This document shows positions 1 through 8,378 of a stretch of DNA of 64,000 nucleotides, piece by piece. How positions within the stretch are numbered: position 1 is the stretch's first letter; each line of letters opens with the position of its first letter. Both the position numbers and the translations under genes were made by a program. The notes under the pieces are model-generated. The model did no database searches and was not told the origin of the DNA. It saw only the letters and a program-made list of their open reading frames with translations. This DNA is from Bradyrhizobium septentrionale (lineage in GTDB: Bacteria; Pseudomonadota; Alphaproteobacteria; Rhizobiales; Xanthobacteraceae): the NCBI RefSeq assembly GCF_011516645.4, contig NZ_CP088285.1, positions 8,636,501 to 8,700,500 of the forward strand, given 5' to 3'.

Positions 1-97
1 AGGAGCGCGCTCTTGCGCGCGTCTCGAAGGGTGCGCGGCCCGGCTGGTGGCCGTCGATCCTTCGAGACGCCGCTTCGCGGCTCCTCAGGATGACGGA
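1..97. repeat. Palindromic intergenic repeat, family B (copy 1, cut by the window edge)
   Basis: The outer arms are complementary: AGGAGCGCGC...CGTCTCGAAGG on the left pairs with CCTTCGAGACG...GCTCCT on the right. The same element, in the other orientation, lies at 5386-5482. It is non-coding and sits just downstream of the histidine kinase gene. Confidence 0.8.
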
Positions 98-120
98 GAT
101 GGAGCGCATTGCTCGATCCA

Positions 121-205
121 CGTCATTGCGAGCGAAGCGAAGCAATCCATCGCCCCGCAAGCGGAAAAATGGATTGCTTCGTCGCTATCGCTCCTCGCAA
201 TGACG
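121..205. repeat. Palindromic intergenic repeat, family C
   Basis: The outer arms CGTCATTGCGAG and CTCGCAATGACG, and the inner arms GAAGCAATCCAT and ATGGATTGCTTC, are inverted repeats, so the unit can form one long interrupted hairpin. It adjoins the family B unit. A partial half-unit (CCGTCATTGCGAGCG) may lie near 19396. Its role is unknown; REP-like elements of this kind gather at gene ends. Confidence 0.75.
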
Positions 206-234
206 GCGGTGAAGGAGTCGTAGCCTCGTCCCAC

Positions 235-2922
235 CTACTCCGCGGCCTGCTCCAGCGGCGCGACGCGCGGCAGGATTATCTGGATGCGCGTGCCGTTGCC
301 CGGCGCGGAGTCGAGCGAGAGCCGTCCGCCGAGCCGCGTGGTGACAATGCTGTAGACGATGTGCAGGCCGAGCCCAGTGCCGCCCTGGTCGCGCCGTGTC
401 GTGAAGAACGGATCGAACGCGCGGCGGCGGACATCGAGGCTCATGCCGCAGCCATTGTCGGCGAAGATCACCTCGACATTGTCGCCGCCGGACGCATGCA
501 CCTGGATCTCGACCTCGCCGGCCTTGCCGTCCGGAAACGCATGTGCGACCGCGTTGAGGAACAGGTTGGTCAGCACCTGGCCGTACGGCCCCGGATAGGA
601 ATTCATGATCAGGTTCGGCTCGCAATCGACGTTGAGCGTCAGATTGTGCTTGCGCAGGCCGGGACGCAGACTCATCACCACCTGCTCGGTGAGGTCGCCG
701 AGATCGAAGGTGCGCTGGTCCGAATAGTTGCGGTCGGCGGCGACCTGCTTGAACGACTGGATCAGTTCCGCGGCGCGATTGAGGTTGGCGACGAGCTGCG
801 AGGACGCATCGCGCGCCGTGTTGAGGAAATCATTGAGGCTGGAGCGGCGCAAATCGCCGCGCTCGACCTGGGTCGCGAAGATCGCGGTCTTGCGCTCCAG
901 TGCGGAGGCCACCGTCAGGCTGATGCCGACGGGATTGTTGACCTCGTGGGCGACGCCGGCCACCAGGCGGCCGAGCGCGGCGAGCTTCTCGGCCTCGATC
1001 AGCGAATTCTGGGTCTCGCGCAGATTGCGCAGCGCGGCCTCGGCGGAGTCCTTTGCCTTGCGCATCTCCTGCTCGGAGCGCTTGCGCTCGCCGATGTCGA
1101 GCGCGACCGTGACGATGTTCTCGATGTCACCCTGCGAGTCCAGGATCGGCAGCTTGTTGACCAGCCATTGCCGCATGTTGCCGGCCGCGTCCTTGTATTC
1201 CTCTTCATAGAAGCCGAGCTCGCGCCGCACCGACAGCACGCGCTTGTCGTTCTCGTCGGTCTTGGCCGCGCCGTAGCGCGACATCAGCTCGGCGGTGGTC
1301 TGGCCGAGCGCGTCCTGCGGATCGATGCCGAAGATTCCCGCCATGTAGCGGTTCATCATCACATAGCGCAGCTCGCCGTTCTTGACGTTGATGACGGCGG
1401 GCACCGTGTCGATCACCATCTGCAGCATGCGACGACCTTCGGCGATGGCGTCTTCGGCGCGCTTCTGGTCGGTGATGTCGCGCACCGTGCCCTCGTAGCG
1501 GATGACCTCGCCCTCGTCGTTGCGCACGACGGTCGCGGAATCCGACAGCCACAATATGGTGCCGTCGCTCGCGCGCACCTGGTATTCGTAGTCGCGCACC
1601 GTGCCGTCGCGCTGCATCAGCTTCTGGTACTGCTCCCGCGCTGCCGGATCGACATAGACCGTGGTTGCGATGTCGTCGACGCCGTTGATCAGGTCCTGCG
1701 GCGTGGCATAGCCCATCATGCGCGCCAGCGCCGGATTGGCGTTGAGCAGCGTGCCGCCCGGCGTCGTGACGTAGATGCCCTCGACCGACGCCTCGAACAG
1801 CTTGTGGTAGCTCTCCTCGGCGAGCCGCTGCTCGGCGAGCGCGCGCAGCGCCGCCTCGCGGGCGCTGTCGGCGTCGATCAGGGTCTGGCGGAACACTTCG
1901 GCGGCGCGCGCGATGTCGCCGATCTCATTGTCGAGATCGGCGCCGGGAATGAACGCGCTCTTCTCGCCGCCCGCGACCTTGCGAATCGATCCGGCGATCC
2001 TGGCGAGCGGGCGGACGGTGCGGCGAACCACCAGCACGGAGGCGAACAGGCCGATCAGCACGCCCGCCGTGCCGAGCACGATGCTCTGCCATTTTGCTTC
2101 GGCCAGCGTCCGCGCAAAATCGCGAGCCAGCACATGGCCGCGACGGCTGGAGAGTTCGCGCAACAGCTCGGTGACCTTCTGAATCAGCCGGCCTTCGGCG
2201 CCGAGCACCTCGCGGTCGATATCGGCGATCTGGCCCTCGCGGACCGAGACCGCGATGATCGCCTCGGCATAATTGTCGACGGCGCTGCGCAAGGCGGGGT
2301 CGGTGACGGTCATCGCCCGCATGCTTTGCGCGGCCTGCTCGGCGGCGGACGTGTTGTGCGCCAGGAGCGCGGTGGCAATCCGGCTCTGGTCCTGTGACAG
2401 CGCGTTGGCCAGCACCGCATCGCCGCTCGAGTCAACCGCCTTGTCGAAGGCGTCGCGCAGCGCCGGCAGCCCGGCGACGATCTCGGCGCGGCGGCTGAGC
2501 AGCGCCGAGATGCGCTCGATCCCGCCGCGATAGGTCGCCAGCCGCTGGGTGACGCCGTCGATCATGTCCTGCTGCTCGGGCGCCAGCTCGATCCGGGTCT
2601 TTTTCAGGATTTCGCTCAGCGACTGGGCCGCCTGCGCGACCTGGGCCGACTGCGACTGGCTGCCGGGCTCGGTGACGAAGTCCCGCGCCGCCAGCCTCAG
2701 CTCGTTGGTGCGGCGGTCGATGTCCTCGGCGATGTCGCCGACGCTCTGCAGCCGCTGCAGCTCGGCGAAGGTCGTATCGATGTGGCGGATCGCGATGACG
2801 CTGGCCGTGGATGTGATGATGATCACAGCCAGCACCAGCAGGAAGCTGCCGAATGTGAGCTGGCCAATTGAGAGGGAGAACGCACGCGGCGCGTGCGAAT
2901 TCGGCGGCAATTCAGCGGTCAT
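235..2922 (-). CDS. Membrane sensor histidine kinase with HAMP and two PAS domains
   Basis: A hybrid-less sensor kinase of about 895 residues. It has one N-terminal membrane segment (about residues 21-45), a helical periplasmic sensor region, a second membrane segment near 290, then HAMP (about 300-350), two PAS domains (about 380-490 and 500-620), a HisKA dimerisation domain with the phospho-accepting histidine in AGVAHEVNNP, and an HATPase domain with N-box NLFLNAVAHAF, G1 box DNGCGM and G2 box GTGLGL. No receiver domain is fused and no response regulator gene adjoins it, so its partner and signal are unknown. The frame extends upstream to a TTG at 2952, but the ATG at 2922 is preferred. 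It is monocistronic in this view and is followed by two palindromic repeats. Confidence 0.93.
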   Translation of the reverse strand: MTAELPPNSHAPRAFSLSIGQLTFGSFLLVLAVIIITSTASVIAIRHIDTTFAELQRLQSVGDIAEDIDRRTNELRLAARDFVTEPGSQSQSAQVAQAAQSLSEILKKTRIELAPEQQDMIDGVTQRLATYRGGIERISALLSRRAEIVAGLPALRDAFDKAVDSSGDAVLANALSQDQSRIATALLAHNTSAAEQAAQSMRAMTVTDPALRSAVDNYAEAIIAVSVREGQIADIDREVLGAEGRLIQKVTELLRELSSRRGHVLARDFARTLAEAKWQSIVLGTAGVLIGLFASVLVVRRTVRPLARIAGSIRKVAGGEKSAFIPGADLDNEIGDIARAAEVFRQTLIDADSAREAALRALAEQRLAEESYHKLFEASVEGIYVTTPGGTLLNANPALARMMGYATPQDLINGVDDIATTVYVDPAAREQYQKLMQRDGTVRDYEYQVRASDGTILWLSDSATVVRNDEGEVIRYEGTVRDITDQKRAEDAIAEGRRMLQMVIDTVPAVINVKNGELRYVMMNRYMAGIFGIDPQDALGQTTAELMSRYGAAKTDENDKRVLSVRRELGFYEEEYKDAAGNMRQWLVNKLPILDSQGDIENIVTVALDIGERKRSEQEMRKAKDSAEAALRNLRETQNSLIEAEKLAALGRLVAGVAHEVNNPVGISLTVASALERKTAIFATQVERGDLRRSSLNDFLNTARDASSQLVANLNRAAELIQSFKQVAADRNYSDQRTFDLGDLTEQVVMSLRPGLRKHNLTLNVDCEPNLIMNSYPGPYGQVLTNLFLNAVAHAFPDGKAGEVEIQVHASGGDNVEVIFADNGCGMSLDVRRRAFDPFFTTRRDQGGTGLGLHIVYSIVTTRLGGRLSLDSAPGNGTRIQIILPRVAPLEQAAE

Positions 2923-3073
2923 GTCATCAAGGCCGGGGTCCAATACGCCCAATATACGGGAAAATACGGGCTTTGGGTAAACATGCTAGGCGGCTGAGCC
3001 GGCCGGCGGTGTGATCTGTGTCACCCCGATGATAGCAGCCGGTGGCTGATTCCGGCACAGGGCGACGTCGGGC

Positions 3074-4045
3074 CTAGTCGGGCGGGATGCCGGCTTCCTT
3101 GACCACCCTGGCCCAGAGGGCGACATCCGCCTTGATGATGTCGGCGAAGCGCCCAAGCGGCGCGCTCGTGGCGTCGCAGCCGGCGACGTCGAGCTTCTGC
3201 CGCACCGCGGCGGAGGCCAGCGCCGTTTCCAGCGCCGCGCTGATGCGTTCGACCACCGGCTGCGGCGTGGCTGATGGCACCACAAAGCCGAACCACGGCG
3301 TCACCTGCGCCTCGGCATAGCCCTGCTCGGCCAAGGTCGGCACATCGGGGAAATATTTCGAGCGGCCGTCGCTGATCGCGCCGATGATCCGGATGCTGCC
3401 GGACTGCACCTGGGCCAGCGCCTGGTTGGCCGACAGGAAGCTCGAGGTGATCAGGCCGCTCGCGATGTCGGGCACCATCTGCGGATAGCCGCGATAGCCG
3501 ATCGCGGTGACGTCGATCCCGGCCAGCCGCTTGAACAGCTCGAAGCCGAGATGGCCGGTCGAGCCCTTACCGGGATGGCTGTAGTTCAGCGTGCCCGGCT
3601 TGGCCTTGGCGAGCGCGACGTAGTCGGCGACGGTTTTCACCGGCAGCGAGGCCGGCACGATGAAGAAGTTCGGCGCGAGGCAGATCTGGCCGATCGGCGC
3701 GAAGTCTTTCACCGGGTCCCAGCGCAGCTGGGTGCTGAGCGCCGGGCTGGCGGTGAAGAAGGTCGTCACCAACAGCCACGTGTAGCCGTCGGGCGCGGCG
3801 CGCGCGACCTCCTCAGCCGCGATCGAGCCGTTGGCGCCGGATTTGGCCTCGACGACGATCGTGCCCTTCCACTGCTCCTGCATGTCCTGTACGACGATGC
3901 GCGCGAACACGTCGGCGACGCTGCCCGGCGCATAGGGAAGCACGATGCGGATCGGCCGGCTCGGAAAATCCTGCGCGCGCGCCATGTCCGCCATCGCCAG
4001 CAACGCCAGGCACGCACCGGCAATGAGGCTGATCCGCCGCAGCAT
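3074..4045 (-). CDS. Tripartite tricarboxylate transporter (Bug family) substrate-binding protein
   Basis: A periplasmic solute receptor of the Bug/TctC family, 323 residues, the usual length. The N-terminus is a signal peptide (hydrophobic ACLALLAMADMARAQ), followed by the family opening FPSRPIRIVLPYAPG. The middle part (SHPGKGSTGHLGFELFK) and the region around DVPTLAEQGY are also typical. Such proteins bind small carboxylates in the periplasm and hand them to a TctAB membrane pair; no tctA or tctB lies nearby, so this is an orphan receptor, as is common for the family. The ligand cannot be read from the sequence. Confidence 0.93.
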   Translation of the reverse strand: MLRRISLIAGACLALLAMADMARAQDFPSRPIRIVLPYAPGSVADVFARIVVQDMQEQWKGTIVVEAKSGANGSIAAEEVARAAPDGYTWLLVTTFFTASPALSTQLRWDPVKDFAPIGQICLAPNFFIVPASLPVKTVADYVALAKAKPGTLNYSHPGKGSTGHLGFELFKRLAGIDVTAIGYRGYPQMVPDIASGLITSSFLSANQALAQVQSGSIRIIGAISDGRSKYFPDVPTLAEQGYAEAQVTPWFGFVVPSATPQPVVERISAALETALASAAVRQKLDVAGCDATSAPLGRFADIIKADVALWARVVKEAGIPPD

Positions 4046-4134
4046 CGTCCCGTTTCCGTAACCCGTGATCTCGTTGCGGGCAGGATGCAGGGATTGGCCC
4101 GCGGCAGCAAGGCGCGGGTTTCGGCTGACGAAAC

Positions 4135-4228
4135 TTCAGGCCGTGGCGATCCTTCGCACCGGAATCGTCATCGCGGCGATGACCTCAGGCGGTGGCGATT
4201 TTTCGCGCCGGAATCGTCATCGCGGCGA
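4135..4228. repeat. Imperfect tandem duplication (49 bp period) at the 3' end of the exporter gene
   Basis: Positions 4135-4179 and 4184-4228 are near-identical (GGAATCGTCATCGCGGCGA in both) with a 49 bp period and a few mismatches. The right copy encodes the last codons and stop of the exporter gene on the minus strand; the left copy lies beyond that stop and still carries an in-phase stop of its own. Confidence 0.8.
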
Positions 4229-5096
4229 CGCCGACCACGACACAGGCGAGCCCGATCCAGGCCGTCGCGCTCAGCCGCTCGCCCAGAAATGCGACGCTGA
4301 GCGCAACCCCGATCGGTACCCGCAGATAGGCCTGTGCGGTGGTGCCGACCGAGCCGAGGGTCTGGATCAGGCGGAAGTAGATCACGAAGGCGATCGCGGT
4401 CGAGAACACCGCAAGCGCCAGCAGAGCGAGCAGCGAGCTAGTCGAGGGCGACAGCGTCCACGGCCGCTCGACGGCGAGGCTGAGCGGCGTGAGGATCGCG
4501 GCACCCGCGATCAGCGAGCCCGCCGCCGGCGCCATCGGATCGAGCCCCTTGAAGCCGCGGCTGAAGATCGCGGCGCAGGCGTAGCAGATGGTGGCGGCGA
4601 CGATCGCGACCTCGGCCACGATCCCCGCGCCGAGATCGCGGAATGCATCGACGCCGACGATCAGGCAGATGCCGGCCATGCCGGCGATCACCCCGAACAG
4701 TTTGCGCGGGCTCGCCGCCTCATGGCGGGTGATCGCGGCGGTGAACAGGAAGGTGAAGATCGGCGAGGCCGAATTGAGGATGGTGGCGAGCCCGGCATCG
4801 ACGTAGCGCTCGCCCCAGGCGATCAGCGTCCACGGGATCACGCTGTTGAGGCAGGCCTGGAAGATGAAGCGGCGCCAGGTCGCGCCATCCCTCGGCATCG
4901 TCACGCCGCGCATCCGCATGATGACGAGCAGCAGCAGCCCTGCGATCGCCGTGCGCGCCGCGATCAGCGTGATCGGCGGGATGGTCGCAACGCCAAGCTT
5001 GATGAAGGTGTAGGAGCCGCCCCAGAGCGTGGCGAGCGCGAGCAGCAGGGCCAGCTCGAAGGCCATGCCGGGTTGGCTGGGCGTGGTGGCGGTCAT
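4185..5096 (-). CDS. EamA/DMT-family exporter
   Basis: A drug/metabolite transporter of 303 residues with about ten hydrophobic helices in two EamA repeats. The family opening LLALATLWGGSYTFIKLG is at the N-terminus, and the second repeat carries the typical FRLIQTLG...AYLRVPIGVALS region. Members export amino acids or small metabolites across the inner membrane; the substrate is not predictable here. It stands alone, with the binding protein gene downstream on the same strand (139 bp away) and a repeat-rich spacer upstream. Its last codons are tandemly duplicated beyond the stop. Confidence 0.9.
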   Translation of the reverse strand: MTATTPSQPGMAFELALLLALATLWGGSYTFIKLGVATIPPITLIAARTAIAGLLLLVIMRMRGVTMPRDGATWRRFIFQACLNSVIPWTLIAWGERYVDAGLATILNSASPIFTFLFTAAITRHEAASPRKLFGVIAGMAGICLIVGVDAFRDLGAGIVAEVAIVAATICYACAAIFSRGFKGLDPMAPAAGSLIAGAAILTPLSLAVERPWTLSPSTSSLLALLALAVFSTAIAFVIYFRLIQTLGSVGTTAQAYLRVPIGVALSVAFLGERLSATAWIGLACVVVGVAAMTIPARKIATA

Positions 5097-5200
5097 GGTG
5101 CCGATTCCGTCTCGTGAATTGAGACGGAGCCTAGATCGGCGCGAGGCGATGATACTTCGCTACAGGCCGAAATGTGGAGAAAGCGATTCTCTCTCCCGTC

Positions 5201-5322
5201 GTCGTCCCGGCGAAGGCCGGGACCCATAACCACAGGGTTGTGTTGTTGGAAAAAGGTGTGGCCCCAGCGTCGCGCAACAATGAAGATCGGTGGTTATGGG
5301 TCCCGGCTTTCGCCGGGACGAC
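5201..5322. repeat. Palindromic intergenic repeat, family A (copy 1)
   Basis: The arms GTCGTCCCGGCGAAGGCCGG (left) and its complement ending CGCCGGGACGAC (right) are inverted repeats, with inner arms ACCCATAACCAC/GTGGTTATGGGT style. Related copies lie at 11122-11253, 21379-21510 and 63152-63272. With the family B unit it fills the 5097-5484 spacer, where I see no gene. Confidence 0.85.
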
Positions 5323-5385
5323 GTCGAATTTGTTGCGCCGCTCCTTCGTTACAGATCGAAGTGTGAAGATGCCGAACCGTCATCC

Positions 5386-5482
5386 TGAGGAGCCGCGCAG
5401 CGGCGTCTCGAAGGATGCACGGCCACAGTCGGGCCGTCGACCCTTCGAGACGCGCGCAAGAGCGCGCTCCTCAGGGTGACGG
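5386..5482. repeat. Palindromic intergenic repeat, family B (copy 2)
   Basis: This runs from CCGTCATCCTGAGGAGCCGC to GCTCCTCAGGGTGACGG and contains the pair CGTCTCGAAGG/CCTTCGAGACG. It is the inverted counterpart of the unit at 1-97 and abuts the stop of the NUDIX gene. Confidence 0.85.
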
Positions 5483-5484
5483 GA

Positions 5485-6285
5485 CTACCCCAGCGCGCCG
5501 ACCTCAAACACCTCGCCGTCGTAACCGGCTTCCTTGGGGATGCGGAGCTGGCGGCCGGTGGCGGTCTTGGTCATCACGGGCATCACGGCGACGACCGGCT
5601 TGCCCTTGCTATCGGCGAGCGCGGCGCCGACATTCGGCTGCTTGCCGAGCTTGATCAGGTTGCGCGTGGTCGGGAACGGCAGCTTGAAGCGGCCGGTCTC
5701 GCCGCCCTCCAGCGCCTCGCGCGGCGATACCCAGATCGAGTCGGTGGATTCCTTGCCGTCATGGGCGCCGAGCTGCTCGGGCGGCGCGGCGGCGAGGAAG
5801 AACCAGGTGTCGAACCGCTTCGGCATGCCCTCCGGCGTGATCCAGTGCGCGTAGGGCACGAGCGCGTCGAGCGCCAGCACCATGCCGTTGTCGGTCAGCA
5901 CCTTGTGGAAGGTGATCTTGCCTTCGTTCAGGGCCGCGCGATGCGCGGTCGCGATCTCGCTCGCGCGCCTGGCGTCGACCAGGTCCTTCGACCCGCTCGG
6001 CCGCGCCAGCTGAATGCCGCTCTCCTCGAAGGTCTCGCGGATCCCCGCGATGCGGAAGCCGAGCGCGTCGGCGTCGAGGCCTTCCCCGCCGGAATAGAGC
6101 GCGGGATTGGCCGCGATCTCCTTGTCGTTCTTGTCGACGCTGCCGCCCGGAAACACCAGCGCGCCCGAGTTGAACTCGATCTGGTGATGGCGGACCATCA
6201 TGAAAATTTCAATTTCGCGCGCCGACGTGCCGTCACGCAGCAACAGCACGGTCGAGGCAAGGCGCGGGGCAACGATCTCGGTCAT
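5485..6285 (-). CDS. NUDIX hydrolase (NUDT19-like)
   Basis: Hydrolyses a nucleoside diphosphate linked to another group; NUDT19-type members prefer CoA and acyl-CoA. The 266-residue protein is longer than a minimal NUDIX domain. GALVFPGGSVD is the strand before the box, and after an insertion of about 40 residues comes RETFEESGI, the metal-binding core of the Nudix box (REUXEEXGU). It begins 2 bp after the stop of the DHDPS-like gene, so the two are almost certainly co-transcribed. The CoA preference is an inference from architecture. Confidence 0.88.
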   Translation of the reverse strand: MTEIVAPRLASTVLLLRDGTSAREIEIFMMVRHHQIEFNSGALVFPGGSVDKNDKEIAANPALYSGGEGLDADALGFRIAGIRETFEESGIQLARPSGSKDLVDARRASEIATAHRAALNEGKITFHKVLTDNGMVLALDALVPYAHWITPEGMPKRFDTWFFLAAAPPEQLGAHDGKESTDSIWVSPREALEGGETGRFKLPFPTTRNLIKLGKQPNVGAALADSKGKPVVAVMPVMTKTATGRQLRIPKEAGYDGEVFEVGALG

Positions 6286-6287
6286 GA

Positions 6288-7241
6288 TTAGCCTGCTGCA
6301 CTGGATTGCGGTTGCAGATTGGCGCGGCGGTCGACGCGCGCCACGCGGGAGAGCAGATAGTCGACTTCCGCCCTCGCCTGCGGCGTGATGACAGTACCCG
6401 GCTTGCGCTGGGCGCTGGACGAGATGATGCCGCGCTTCTGCAGCACGTATTTGCGCACGGTCAGCCCGACGCCGGGCTGCTGCTCATAGCGGATCAGCGG
6501 CAGATGCGCGTCGAACAGATCGTGTGCGGCATCGCGTTTTCCTGCCTTGGATAGGTTGACGACGTCGATCAGGAGCTCGGGGAAAGCATAGCCGGTCATC
6601 GCACCGTCGGCGCCGCGCTCCATCTCGAAATCGAGGAACAGGCCGCCATTGCCCACCAAAATAGACAGCGGCCGCAGCGAGCCGTCCTTCTGGAAGTTGC
6701 GCAAGGTCGAGATCTTCTCCAGGCCGGGCCAGTCCTCGTGCTTGAGCATCACGCAGGACGGCGAATCCATCACGATCTTGCGGATCACTGCGGGCGTAAA
6801 CACGACGGTCAGCGTCAACGGATAGTCCTGCAGCACCCAGGGAATATCGTCGCCGATCGCCTCCTGCGCCTGCTTGAAGTAGCCTGAGATCTGGTCATCG
6901 GTGCGCAGATGCGGCGGCGGTGCGATCATCACGCCGGCGGCGCCCGCATCCATCGACTTCTTCGCCAGCGAGCGCATCGTGGCAAAGCCCGGCGCCGAGA
7001 CGCCGACGATCACCTGCAGCTTCTTGGCGCGCTTGACGAAGCGCAGCGCAACCTGCTCCGCCTCGGCAGCATCGAGCTTCGGCGCCTCGCCCAGGATGCC
7101 CAGCACCGTGACGCCGTCGCAGCCGACCTCGGTGTAGAAATCGGTCAGCCGATCGATCGACGCCTCGTCGATGCGGCCGTCGTCGTGGAACGGGGTCGGC
7201 GCGATCGCGAAGGTGCCTGCGGCCTGGGCGGTGAGTTTCAT
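6288..7241 (-). CDS. Dihydrodipicolinate synthase family aldolase/lyase
   Basis: A TIM-barrel class I aldolase of the DapA/NAL superfamily, 317 residues. APTPFHDDGRID at the N-terminus, GILGEAPKL in the substrate loop, the tyrosine in DYPLTLT and the Schiff-base lysine in CVMLKHEDW match the family. The usual GTTGE loop is GILGE here, so this is probably not the housekeeping dapA but a catabolic lyase for a 2-keto acid. It heads a two-gene operon with the NUDIX hydrolase. The exact substrate is unknown. Confidence 0.88.
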   Translation of the reverse strand: MKLTAQAAGTFAIAPTPFHDDGRIDEASIDRLTDFYTEVGCDGVTVLGILGEAPKLDAAEAEQVALRFVKRAKKLQVIVGVSAPGFATMRSLAKKSMDAGAAGVMIAPPPHLRTDDQISGYFKQAQEAIGDDIPWVLQDYPLTLTVVFTPAVIRKIVMDSPSCVMLKHEDWPGLEKISTLRNFQKDGSLRPLSILVGNGGLFLDFEMERGADGAMTGYAFPELLIDVVNLSKAGKRDAAHDLFDAHLPLIRYEQQPGVGLTVRKYVLQKRGIISSSAQRKPGTVITPQARAEVDYLLSRVARVDRRANLQPQSSAAG

Positions 7242-7257
7242 GGTCTAGCCTTTCTTC

Positions 7258-7351
7258 GTCATTCCGGGGGCGCGCGTCAGCGCGAGCCCGGAATCCATTC
7301 ATCCGTAGTAGCATGGATTCCGGGCTCACGCTTCGCGTGCCCCGGAATGAC
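7258..7351. repeat. Palindromic intergenic repeat, family E
   Basis: The arms GTCATTCCGGGG and CCCCGGAATGAC, plus inner arms GCCCGGAATCCAT/ATGGATTCCGGGC, form a long interrupted inverted repeat. It fills most of the gap between the SDR stop and the DHDPS-like start. Confidence 0.8.
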
Positions 7352-7357
7352 AGCCCA

Positions 7358-8236
7358 CTAAAACCGCCGCGCGCCCATCTTGATCTGCTCCTCGGAGAAG
7401 AAGATCTCCTTGGCGTGGGTGGCGATGTCCTCGGCCTTCCAACCGGTGAACGGCGGCTTCCAGCCCTCCATTTCCATCATCCGCATCTCGCGGACGCCAC
7501 GGGGGCCCGAGACGCCGAGAACCTTGCCGGTCTGGTCGCCCGACAAGTCGCTGACCATGTAGAGCACGGCCGGCGCAATGCCATCCGGTCCGAGCGCCGC
7601 ACCCGGGTTCTCCTTGTAGCGGGGCAGGTCTGCGGTCATGCGGGTCAGTGCGCCGGGTGCCAGCGTCCAGATCCGGATGTTGTACTTGCGGCCCTCGATC
7701 GCCAGCACGTTGGAGAGGCCCCAGATGCCGCCCTTGGCCGCGCCGTAATTGGTCTGTCCGAAATTGCCGATCAGGCCCGAGGTCGACGACGTGTTGACGA
7801 TGACGCCGCCGCCATTGTCGCGCATCCATTTGAACACCGGCTGGGTGCAGCAGAAGGTGCCCTTCAGATGCACCTTCATCACCCTGTCCCAGTTGGCTTC
7901 CTTGGCCTTGTGGAAGGTCTCGTCGAGCAGGATGCCGGCGTTATTGACCAGGATGTCGGCGCGGCCGAAATGCTTGATGGCGTCGTCGAACACCGACTGG
8001 CCGCCGGCGAGCGTCGAGATGTCGGCGCCGTTCGCGACCGCGCGGCCGCCCTCGGCCTTGATCGCATCGACCACCTTGTCGGCCATCGACTTGTCGGAGC
8101 CCGAGCCGTCGCGCGGGCCGCCGAGATCGTTGACGACGACTGCCGCGCCCTCGCGCGCAAACAGTTGTGCGTAGGCTTCACCCAGTCCGCCGCCGGCGCC
8201 CGTGATCAGCGCCACCTTGCCGTCGAGTAATCCCAT
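7358..8236 (-). CDS. SDR-family 3-hydroxyacyl-CoA dehydrogenase-like protein
   Basis: A short-chain dehydrogenase of 292 residues beginning MGLLDGKVALITGAGGGLG. The NAD-binding glycines (TGAGGGLG), NNAG (residue about 93) and the catalytic Ser-Tyr-Lys set (NTSSTSGLIG, then YGAAK) are all present. Sequence style and length resemble the dehydrogenase part of peroxisomal multifunctional enzyme type 2. Together with the MaoC hydratase upstream this suggests hydration and dehydrogenation steps of acyl-CoA breakdown. The frame is open upstream to 8338, but that stretch lies in a palindromic repeat, so the ATG at 8236 is chosen (GGGAGAAG just upstream). Confidence 0.92.
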   Translation of the reverse strand: MGLLDGKVALITGAGGGLGEAYAQLFAREGAAVVVNDLGGPRDGSGSDKSMADKVVDAIKAEGGRAVANGADISTLAGGQSVFDDAIKHFGRADILVNNAGILLDETFHKAKEANWDRVMKVHLKGTFCCTQPVFKWMRDNGGGVIVNTSSTSGLIGNFGQTNYGAAKGGIWGLSNVLAIEGRKYNIRIWTLAPGALTRMTADLPRYKENPGAALGPDGIAPAVLYMVSDLSGDQTGKVLGVSGPRGVREMRMMEMEGWKPPFTGWKAEDIATHAKEIFFSEEQIKMGARRF

Positions 8237-8254
8237 CGTTTCTTCTCCCTTGTT

Positions 8255-8374
8255 ATCGTGTCCCGGACGCGATGCAGCGTGAAACGCTGCTTCGCAGAGC
8301 CGGGACCCACACCCGGCGACTGGGCCCCGGCTCTGCATCGCACCGCTTGCGCGCTGCGTTGCATCCGGGGCACA
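8255..8374. repeat. Palindromic intergenic repeat, family D (copy 1)
   Basis: This runs from ATCGTGTCCCGGACGCGATG to CATCCGGGGCACAAG, with internal arms around GCAGAGCCGGGACCC/GGGCCCCGGCTCTGC. A second copy is at 16682-16812. It fills the spacer between the MaoC and SDR genes of one transcription unit. Confidence 0.8.
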
Positions 8375-8378
8375 AGAG

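Noticed and set aside
109..2397. A 762-codon open frame on the plus strand opposite the histidine kinase
   Set aside because: It is a shadow of the kinase gene in high-GC sequence; its translation has no domain, and it begins within repeat sequence. The minus-strand frame has complete HAMP, PAS and HATPase motifs.
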